21,152 bases of DNA from positions 1 to 21,152 of the forward strand of contig JABIUG010000191.1 of the NCBI GenBank assembly GCA_018700655.1. The letters are read 5' to 3'. Position 1 is the stretch's first letter; every line of letters begins with the position of its first letter. Below, piece by piece: positions 15,512-21,152 of the stretch. The notes under the pieces are model-generated. The model was given only the letters and a program-made list of their open reading frames with translations, was not told the DNA's origin and did no database searches. A program made the position numbers and the translations under genes. The stretch is from Rhodospirillaceae bacterium. Its GTDB lineage: Bacteria; Pseudomonadota; Alphaproteobacteria; SP197.

Positions 15512-16169
15512 GACCGGCCCCTGACTGCGTCAGGTCGAGCGGCACGAGAAGTGCTGCGGCATAGAGACGGGCCTCGTCGTTTTGCTGTGGAGGCGGACGC
15601 TCTTCGAACCGGTTGACCAGCCGTTCTCCGATCGGTTCACCCAGCCAGGTGGCCATGGCGGCAGCTTCGGTCTCGCGATGGCCGAAGGCGTCGCGGCGCA
15701 GCACCATGGCCCCGGCCATGGCAGCCCGGTCGCGGGCAAGTGCGGCATGTTGCGCCATGGCGGCCGAGCGCCCTGCGGCCAGAGTCTTGCGATGGCGCTG
15801 TCGTACAATTTCGGGGTAGGCGTCGGGGTGTTTTTTCTCGAGCCGCAAGTGAAACATGGAACTTCTTGCGCTTTGAGCCGTGCCCATGGTTTCGATCCAA
15901 TGTTCTGCCGATAACCAAGCGTTGATTGCATCTTCGAGCAGCGCCAGACGTCGAGCAATATCCGAACACAACAGACTGATGGTGTGAAGGCTTGCCCCTC
16001 GTCGCGGATCATCGGGCACGAGGCCCTCGGCCATTTGTGATGCCGCCTGCCACAGGATCTCGCACTGCGTCGTGTCGCCGGCACACCAGGCAGTGCGCGC
16101 CGCAACCATCCAACGGGTCCAGAGTTCGTCGCTCAAACGCCAGGATGGCATAGCCGGGTCAGATGCCAC
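15495..16169 (-). CDS. Unrecognised helical protein coupled to the DUF3137 gene
   Basis: This is a 224-residue, apparently soluble and mostly helical protein. It is tryptophan-rich at the start (SWRLSDELWTRWMVAARTAW) and alanine-rich in the middle (GRSAAMAQHAALARDRAAMA). The repeated helix pattern suggests a TPR/SEL1-like scaffold, but no motif is clear enough to name. I chose GTG 16169 because GGAAGG lies 6 bases upstream; an in-frame ATG at 16151 lacks a ribosome site. No signal peptide or membrane segment is seen. Its stop overlaps the DUF3137 start. The coding evidence is the length, codon use like its neighbours, and the overlap. The function is unknown. Confidence 0.65.
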   Translation of the reverse strand: MASDPAMPSWRLSDELWTRWMVAARTAWCAGDTTQCEILWQAASQMAEGLVPDDPRRGASLHTISLLCSDIARRLALLEDAINAWLSAEHWIETMGTAQSARSSMFHLRLEKKHPDAYPEIVRQRHRKTLAAGRSAAMAQHAALARDRAAMAGAMVLRRDAFGHRETEAAAMATWLGEPIGERLVNRFEERPPPQQNDEARLYAAALLVPLDLTQSGAGHAVDH

Positions 16170-16387
16170 GAGAGGCCTTCCTCACGTGCCTTTGTTCGTC
16201 GAAGTCGCCAAACCGTTTGCTCAAACTTTCAACCGCCAACAAGGCCATGGTGGTGGGAACCCGATCCAGTAGAGGCGCCGGTTCGCCATTCAAGGGAACG
16301 GCGCGTGAATGTTATATCAGACTACCTTGATGCCTGAAGGCTGCCGCTCACCCTATAGTGACCGGGAAGACAGGAGAAAGAGACGCC

Positions 16388-17272
16388 ATGACGCTGGATG
16401 AAGCAGCCGCCAAGGCGGCGGGCCTGCCGTGCTGGACCGGACCGGTCGATCCCCGACCGGTTTCGGGAGGCATCACCAACACCAACTTCCGGATCGATGA
16501 TGGCGGGCGCAGCTACATGGTGCGGATCGGCGGCAATATTCCGGTCCACGGTATTCGCCGAACCTACGAGACTGCATGCAGCCGCGCTGCCCATGCCGTG
16601 GGTGTCGCGCCCGAAGTTATCTTTACCTCCAAGGGCGCGCTGGTGCTGGACTGGATCGAAGGCAAGACGTTTGGCGAGGCCGATGTTCGTGATCCCGCCA
16701 ATCTGGAGCGCATCATCAAGCTTCTCGACCGGCTCCACCGTGATGGCGCGCGTCATCTGCGTGGCCGTGCGCCGCTTTTCTGGGTGTTCCACGTGGTGCG
16801 TGATTACGGCCACCGTATGGTCGATGACGAGCACCGCTTGCAGGGCGAAGTGCCGCGCCTGGTGGCACTTGCCGATGAACTTGAAACAGCGGTTGGACCG
16901 GTCGATCTGGCGCTTTGTCATAACGACCTCCTGCCTGCCAACTTCATGGATGACGGCCGGCGACTCTGGCTGGTCGACTGGGAATATGCCGGCTATGACA
17001 CGCCATTGTTTGATCTCGCCAACCTCGCCTCGAACAACCAGATGGATGCTGCCCAGCGCGATGCCCTGATGGCGGCGGTGTGGGACCGTGCCGTGACGGA
17101 TGAGGATCGTCGTCGCCTCGGTGCGATGATGTGTGCTTCGCTGCTGCGTGAAGCGATGTGGAGCATGGTGCAGGAAGTCCATTCCACGCTTGATGTCGAC
17201 TATGTCGCCTATACGGTCGAAAACAGCGCGCGCTTCCAACAGGCGCTGGCCGACTGGCGGCAGGGCGCATGA
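16388..17272 (+). CDS. Choline/ethanolamine-kinase-like phosphotransferase
   Basis: This 294-residue protein has the APH/choline-kinase fold. It shows a substrate-side motif VSGGITNTNFRI (25-36), the catalytic loop CHNDLLPANFM (177-187) and the metal motif WLVDWEYAGYDTPLFDLANL (194-213). The last closely follows LicA/choline-kinase proteins and is distinct from the kinase at 7291-8226. Its expected role is ATP-dependent phosphorylation of an amino-alcohol-like compound. I preferred ATG 16388, with AGGAG at 16372-16376, over an in-frame GTG at 16358. A TATAGT (16354-16359) upstream might be part of a promoter. The stop overlaps the next start as ATGA, so it is translationally coupled to the amine-dehydrogenase-like gene, implying a shared pathway of methylated amino compounds. 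Confidence 0.82.
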   Translation: MTLDEAAAKAAGLPCWTGPVDPRPVSGGITNTNFRIDDGGRSYMVRIGGNIPVHGIRRTYETACSRAAHAVGVAPEVIFTSKGALVLDWIEGKTFGEADVRDPANLERIIKLLDRLHRDGARHLRGRAPLFWVFHVVRDYGHRMVDDEHRLQGEVPRLVALADELETAVGPVDLALCHNDLLPANFMDDGRRLWLVDWEYAGYDTPLFDLANLASNNQMDAAQRDALMAAVWDRAVTDEDRRRLGAMMCASLLREAMWSMVQEVHSTLDVDYVAYTVENSARFQQALADWRQGA

Positions 17273-19716
17273 CCCGCGTGCCGAGCCATGCCCGTGCCGT
17301 CATCGTCGGCGGCGGTATCATCGGCCTTTCGACGGCCTACCATCTCGCACGCGAAGGCTGGCGCGAGATCGTCGTGCTGGAAGCCAACAAACTTACCAGC
17401 GGTTCGACCTGGCATGCCGCGGGTCTGGTCGGCCAGCTGCGCAACAGCGCCAACATCACCCGTCTGCTGGGCCACAGCGTTGAACTCTATGAGCGGCTGG
17501 AGAAGGAAACCGGCCAGGCAACGGGTTGGCGCCAGACCGGCGGCCTGCGCCTGGCCTGCACGCAGGACCGCTTCACCGAACTCAAACGGCAGGCGACCGT
17601 GGCACATAGCTTCGGCCTCGATATGCCGATCCTCTCGGCCCGCGAGGCGCTCGAAATGTGGCCGGCCATGCAGATCGACGATGTCGTCGGTGCCGCCTTT
17701 CTGCCGAGCGACGGCCAGACCAACCCGTCCGATACGGCGATGGCGCTGGCGGCCGGTGCGCGCCAGGCCGGTGTCACGATCATCGAGGATTGCCCCGTCA
17801 CCAGCATCACGGTCGAGAACGGCCGCGCCACCGGAGTTCGAACAGGTGAGGGCGAGATCGTCTGCGATGTGGTCGTCAATTGCGCCGGCCAATGGGCCCG
17901 CGAACTCGGCGCCATGGCCGGTGTCACGGTGCCGCTGGCTTCGATGGAACATCAGTATCTCGTGACCGAACCGATCCCCGGTCTGCCGCGGGATCTGCCG
18001 ACGATGCGCGATCCCGACCGGCGGACCTATTACAAGGAAGAGGTCGGCGGGCTGGTGATGGGTGGTTATGAGCCCGACCCCGAACCCTGGGCGAGGGAGA
18101 GTATTCCTGCAGGCTTCCACTTTTCCCTGCTGAACTCTGTCTGGGAACGTTTCGAGCAACACATGGAAAACGCGGTCGCGCGCGTTCCGGCACTCGAGAA
18201 CGCAGGCGTCAAACAGCTGCTCAACGGCCCTGAGAGTTTTACCCCGGATGGCTGGTTCATCCTGGGCGAAGCGCCGGAGGTGCGGGGTTTCTTCGTCGGT
18301 GCGGGGTTTAATGCCTTTGGCATTGCCAGCGCAGGCGGGGCGGGCAAGGCGCTGGCTGAATGGGTTGCAGGCGGCGAACCGCCGATGGATTTGTGGGCGG
18401 TCGATATCCGCCGCTTCGGCCAGCCCCACGGCGATCCGGCTTTTATTCGCACACTGACGGTCGAAGCCTGCGCGCGCCACTATGACGTCGCCTTTCCCCA
18501 TGTCGAACACGAGGCCGGTCGGCCGCTGCGTGTATCGCCGCTCTATGACCGGCTTGAGAACGCAGGTGCGGTGTTCGGGGCCAAGCTCGGCTGGGAGAGG
18601 GCAAACTGGTTTGCCCGCGACGATGAGGTCCGGCAGGACGCACCGGGTTTTGGCCGGCCCAACTGGTTCGATGCCGTGGCACGCGAGCACCGTGCATGCC
18701 GTGAAACCGCAGCACTGTTTGATGCCAGTTCCTTTGCCAAGTTCCTGGTCACCGGACGTGATGCCGAGGCGGCGCTTAACTGGATCTGCGCCAACAACGT
18801 CGCGCGTGCTCCAGGTCGGGTCGTCTATACGCAGATGCTGAACGCAAAGGGTGGCATCGAATGCGATCTCACGGTGACGCGTTTCGATAACGAGACCTTC
18901 TACATCGTCACCGGCACGGGATTTGCCACCCATGATGCAGACTGGATCCGCCGCCATCTTCCGGAGGGCGGTGACGTCCGGCTGATCGATGTCACCGCCG
19001 CCCATGCCGTGCTTACCCTGATGGGCCCGCGCGCCCGTGACATCCTGGCAACTGTGACCGCAGACGATGTCTCGGATGCCGCGATCCCTTTCGCGACCTG
19101 CCGGACCATCACGGTGGCCGGCGCCCCGGTGCGTGCGATCCGCGTGACCTATGTCGGCGAGCTGGGCTGGGAGCTTCATGTGCCCTCAGACAGCGCCGGT
19201 GCCGTGTTTGACGCCGTGACTGCCGCTGGCGAACCCCATGGCCTGGTGCTGGCCGGTTACCGGGCGATCGAAAGTCTGCGCCTGGAGAAGGGTTATCGTG
19301 CCTGGGGCAGCGATATCGGGCCCGACCACACGCCGGTCGAGGCCGGGCTGGGCTGGGCCTGCAAGACCCGATCGAACGTCGATTTCCAGGGCAGGGCCGT
19401 GATCGAGCGCCAGTTGACTGAGGGCATTGGCAAACGTCTGGCCTGCTTCACGGTCGATGACGCTGAAGTCCTGCTCCATGGCCGCGAAACCATCTTCCGG
19501 AACGGTGAACAGGTCGGCTGGCTGACCAGCGGCGGCTACGGGCACACCGTGGGACAATCGATCGGCTACGGTTATGTCCGCCATGCCGGGGTCGACGACA
19601 GTTACCTGACATCGGGCAGTTATGAGCTGGAGGTTGCGACAAGACGTTTTCCAGCTCGTCTCCACCTCGAGGCGCTCTACGATCCGTTGAACCAGCGTGT
19701 GAAGAACCCGGCTTGA
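17269..19716 (+). CDS. Dimethylglycine/sarcosine dehydrogenase-like FAD oxidoreductase with GcvT domain
   Basis: This is an 815-residue two-part enzyme. Residues about 8-370 are a DAO-type FAD domain (AVIVGGGIIGLSTAYHL, 10-26). The motif GSTWHAAGLVGQLR contains the histidine (49) that in dimethylglycine and sarcosine dehydrogenases binds FAD covalently. A linking FAO_M-like region follows, then a GcvT aminomethyltransferase domain from about 415 (FDASSFAKFLVTG; VTYVGELGWELHVPS; EAGLGWACK). Such enzymes oxidatively remove N-methyl groups and pass the carbon to tetrahydrofolate. The exact substrate (dimethylglycine, sarcosine or another methylamine) cannot be fixed from sequence. The gene overlaps the kinase gene by 4 bp (ATGA). 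The 52-bp gap to the next plus-strand gene suggests one operon. The length matches the family. Confidence 0.92.
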   Translation: MTRVPSHARAVIVGGGIIGLSTAYHLAREGWREIVVLEANKLTSGSTWHAAGLVGQLRNSANITRLLGHSVELYERLEKETGQATGWRQTGGLRLACTQDRFTELKRQATVAHSFGLDMPILSAREALEMWPAMQIDDVVGAAFLPSDGQTNPSDTAMALAAGARQAGVTIIEDCPVTSITVENGRATGVRTGEGEIVCDVVVNCAGQWARELGAMAGVTVPLASMEHQYLVTEPIPGLPRDLPTMRDPDRRTYYKEEVGGLVMGGYEPDPEPWARESIPAGFHFSLLNSVWERFEQHMENAVARVPALENAGVKQLLNGPESFTPDGWFILGEAPEVRGFFVGAGFNAFGIASAGGAGKALAEWVAGGEPPMDLWAVDIRRFGQPHGDPAFIRTLTVEACARHYDVAFPHVEHEAGRPLRVSPLYDRLENAGAVFGAKLGWERANWFARDDEVRQDAPGFGRPNWFDAVAREHRACRETAALFDASSFAKFLVTGRDAEAALNWICANNVARAPGRVVYTQMLNAKGGIECDLTVTRFDNETFYIVTGTGFATHDADWIRRHLPEGGDVRLIDVTAAHAVLTLMGPRARDILATVTADDVSDAAIPFATCRTITVAGAPVRAIRVTYVGELGWELHVPSDSAGAVFDAVTAAGEPHGLVLAGYRAIESLRLEKGYRAWGSDIGPDHTPVEAGLGWACKTRSNVDFQGRAVIERQLTEGIGKRLACFTVDDAEVLLHGRETIFRNGEQVGWLTSGGYGHTVGQSIGYGYVRHAGVDDSYLTSGSYELEVATRRFPARLHLEALYDPLNQRVKNPA

Positions 19717-19768
19717 CCTGACCCTGTCGGGCGCGCTCACTGCGTTTCAATTCGGGAGGACCCAGAGC

Positions 19769-20192
19769 ATGGCAGATCAGGCAGAACACGCTAAAGCCTT
19801 TGCAGAGCTTCATGTCAAAGGCAGTCCCCTGGTGTTGTTCAATATCTGGGATGCCGGATCGGCCCAGGCAGTTGCGCGCGCCGGGGCAAGGGCGCTGGCG
19901 ACCGGGAGTTGGCCGGTTGCGGCCGCGCAGGGATACGAGGATGGCGAGACCCTGCCGCTCGATCTCGTCGCCGCCAATCTGGAACGCATCGTCGCTGCTG
20001 TCGATCTGCCGGTCAGCCTCGATTTCGAGTCCGGCTATGGCCGTGCACCCGACGAGGTTTCAGCCGGCGCCGGCGCACGTGGTTTCTTCGCCCCCAGCCT
20101 GGTCGATGAACGTCTGATCGGGCCCCTGGCGTCGCGCCATGGCCCATACCGAAGAAGCGGCCAGGGAAGCTCTCTCGATCGAGGCGGGTTGA
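19769..20192 (+). pseudogene. Isocitrate lyase/PEP mutase-family protein with internal deletions and frame loss
   Basis: The start is clear: ATG 19769 with GGGAGGA 8 bases upstream, then a typical family N-terminus (SPLVLFNIWDAGSAQAVARA; TGSWPVAAAQGY; VAAVDLPVSLDFESGYGRAP). Right after PDEV (near 20060) the sequence jumps to AGARGFFAPSLVDERLIG, a part that in relatives lies some 80 residues later. The segment with the conserved metal and catalytic residues is therefore missing. A second jump near 20122 changes frame and lands on GPWRRAMAHTEEAAREAL, the normal C-terminus, with stop TGA at 20190-20192. The product as it stands cannot be an active enzyme. In the upstream frame, reading continues without stop into the next gene, giving an apparent fused protein that I take as an artefact of the frame loss. 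An assembly error is a serious alternative. Confidence 0.75.
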
Positions 20193-20210
20193 TCCGGGTC
20201 ATGGCAGGAG
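20133..20210 (+). repeat. 78-bp exact direct repeat, copy 1 (native context)
   Basis: It is identical base for base to 21075-21152. This copy covers the C-terminal codons and stop of the PEP-mutase-family gene and the first codons of the GNAT gene. The family C-terminus reads on across its left border (GPWRR|AMAHTEEAA), so this is the original location. Confidence 0.9.
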
Positions 20211-20677
20211 AGCACAGCATCGAAGTTCTCGACGGCCTTCCAGCCGAGATCGAACGCACGGTCGAAGCAGGCCATCTCGTCCATGAGCAGACCCATGGCG
20301 TCGTCTGCGCCTACAAGCTTTTTTCCATGGTGATCCGTGGAGAGGGAGGCGCTGCGATTGCCGTTCTGACCGCCTACACCGCCTATGCCGAAGTCTATGT
20401 CGACGACATCTGGGTCGACGAACACTACCGTGGCCAGGGTCTTGGAACGAAGCTGCTGACGGCGCTGGAAGAGCGTTACCGGGGTCAGGGCTACAACAAC
20501 ATCAATCTCGTCACCAGCGCGTTTCAGGCGGCCGATTTCTATCTCAAATGTGGTTTCGAGATCGAGTTCTTCCGCCAAAACCAACACAATCCCGAGCTGA
20601 CCAAAACCTTCATGGTCAAGTTCTTCGATGGCGTTCCGCAGCATCGCGGAACCCTGGGCAAGGACCAGGGCAGATAA
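20201..20677 (+). CDS. GNAT-family N-acetyltransferase
   Basis: This is a 158-residue protein with the GNAT acetyl-CoA-binding motif A (WVDEHYRGQGLGTKLLTALE; pattern RGQGLG) and a motif B tail (AADFYLKCGFEIEFF). It transfers an acetyl group from acetyl-CoA to an amine; the target is unknown. ATG 20201 is taken as the start because the C-terminus and stop of the preceding gene end at 20192. The preceding gene lost its frame, so the GNAT frame also appears open upstream without a stop; that is not evidence of a fusion. Its first ten bases belong to the 78-bp repeat. The length fits a single-domain GNAT protein. Confidence 0.82.
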   Translation: MAGEHSIEVLDGLPAEIERTVEAGHLVHEQTHGVVCAYKLFSMVIRGEGGAAIAVLTAYTAYAEVYVDDIWVDEHYRGQGLGTKLLTALEERYRGQGYNNINLVTSAFQAADFYLKCGFEIEFFRQNQHNPELTKTFMVKFFDGVPQHRGTLGKDQGR

Positions 20678-20795
20678 ATCCGTAGTGAATTTGTGGCTTT
20701 GATGGTTGCGCCCGTTTGCCTGAAACGCACAATGCGCCGGATCGTTGCAACCAAACAGGCGCGGGAAACACACCGCGACCCCGGGGGAATGACCT

Positions 20796-21134
20796 TTGGA
20801 TGAATACTACGACATCGGCACCCACACGATGAAGGTCACGACGGCTTCTGCCGAGGCACAGACCTGGTTCGATCGTGGCCTGGCCTGGGCCTATGGCTTC
20901 AACTTCGAAGAGGCGCTGCGCTGCTTCAGGCGCGCAGCCCAGGCTGATCCCGATTGCGCCATGGCCTGGTGGGGCATCGCCTATGCCGGGGGCCCCGTCT
21001 ACAACCGGGGCTGGGGCAAGTTCGACAAGATCGAGCTGCCGCGCATCCTGAAAGAAACCCATGAGGCCGCGCAACGCGCCATGGCCCATACCGAAGAAGC
21101 GGCCAGGGAAGCTCTCTCGATCGAGGCGGGTTGA
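20796..21134 (+). CDS. TPR-repeat protein, 5' part; apparent C-terminus comes from a repeated foreign segment
   Basis: The frame begins with TTG 20796 (DEYYDIGTHTMKVTTASAEA), with GGGGGA about 8 bases upstream. The in-frame ATG 20829 would cut off a conserved-looking YD.GTH opening. The sequence TWFDRGLAWAYGFNFEEALR, then CFRRAAQADPDCAMAWWGIA, is a canonical TPR unit typical of proteins of roughly 500 or more residues. After KETHEAAQ (21074) the reading enters the second copy of the 78-bp repeat and stops at 21134 with the C-terminus of the PEP-mutase-family protein. The 112-residue product is therefore probably a truncation or an assembly chimera, not a real short protein. Function is unknown beyond protein-protein interaction. 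Confidence 0.65.
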   Translation: MDEYYDIGTHTMKVTTASAEAQTWFDRGLAWAYGFNFEEALRCFRRAAQADPDCAMAWWGIAYAGGPVYNRGWGKFDKIELPRILKETHEAAQRAMAHTEEAAREALSIEAG

Positions 21135-21152
21135 TCCGGGTCATGGCAGGAG
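21075..21152 (+). repeat. 78-bp exact direct repeat, copy 2 (at window end)
   Basis: It is identical to 20133-20210 and ends exactly at the last base of the window. The left border falls inside the TPR gene at CGCGCCATGGCC (Arg-Ala-Met-Ala). The base before the border differs between copies (A here, T at copy 1). The transferred content, including the GNAT start codon, makes no sense in the TPR gene. Confidence 0.9.

Noticed and set aside
17209..19179. 656-codon open frame on the minus strand
   Set aside because: It is antisense to the dimethylglycine-dehydrogenase-like gene and rich in composition typical of reverse reading; no motif.
20042..20677. Natural fusion of a PEP-mutase-family domain to a GNAT domain
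   Set aside because: The true PEP-mutase C-terminus with stop is present in another frame (20133-20192), and a GNAT start codon follows at 20201. The fusion arises only from the frame loss.
20690..20795. Possible hairpin (GGTTGC/GCAACC) and small RNA before the TPR gene
   Set aside because: The arms are only six bases, with no T-run and no conserved core; not enough to call a feature.

Overview
The window is GC-rich, densely coding bacterial DNA. It looks alphaproteobacterial (Rhodospirillales-like is my guess). The reasons are a SAM-II riboswitch, which is characteristic of that class, an assimilatory APS reductase with both iron-sulfur cysteine pairs, palindromic intergenic repeats, and the mix of GcvT/FAD amine dehydrogenases, DUF1989 and DUF3137 proteins. 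I saw no tRNA, rRNA, CRISPR array, transposase or phage gene.

Layout. (1) 1-4524, minus strand: a sulfur-assimilation transcription unit. A SAM-II riboswitch with its own intrinsic terminator is followed by a 37-codon reading frame, a siroheme-synthase (CysG N-terminal) gene, an APS reductase gene (cysH), and a very large Fe-S/FAD oxidoreductase that runs off the left edge. (2) 4659-7040, plus strand: a DUF1989-DUF1989-GcvT fusion. A palindromic repeat cluster follows. (3) 7291-10880, minus strand: an acyl-CoA-dehydrogenase-like gene with a terminator, then an M24 peptidase/creatinase-like gene overlapping an aminoglycoside-phosphotransferase-fold kinase. (4) 11200-12483, plus: a Tat-exported amino-acid-type ABC binding protein without its permeases. 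(5) 12589-13390, minus: a Tat-exported cysteine hydrolase broken by a frameshift. Divergent from it lies an AraC-type regulator (13514-14422). (6) 14495-16169, minus: a two-gene unit of a DUF3137 membrane protein and an unrecognised helical protein. (7) 16388-19716, plus: a choline-kinase-like gene translationally coupled to a dimethylglycine/sarcosine-dehydrogenase-like flavoprotein. (8) 19769-21152, plus: an isocitrate-lyase/PEP-mutase-family gene with large internal losses, a GNAT acetyltransferase, and the start of a TPR-protein gene. The TPR gene runs into a second, exact 78-bp copy of the end of the PEP-mutase-family gene.

How it fits together. The left part makes and uses siroheme and reduces APS to sulfite, under apparent SAM feedback. 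Much of the rest (two GcvT-domain proteins, a creatinase-fold protein, two small-molecule kinases, a binding protein and a cysteine hydrolase) is consistent with uptake and breakdown of N-methylated or guanidino/amide nitrogen compounds feeding tetrahydrofolate-bound one-carbon units. That is inference from families and proximity; no substrate can be read from the sequence.

The right-hand 8 kb contains three coding discontinuities (about 13090, 20060 and 20125) plus the 78-bp repeat ending exactly at the window edge. Either real gene decay/duplication or assembly errors could explain them, and this should be settled before any biological reading of that end.
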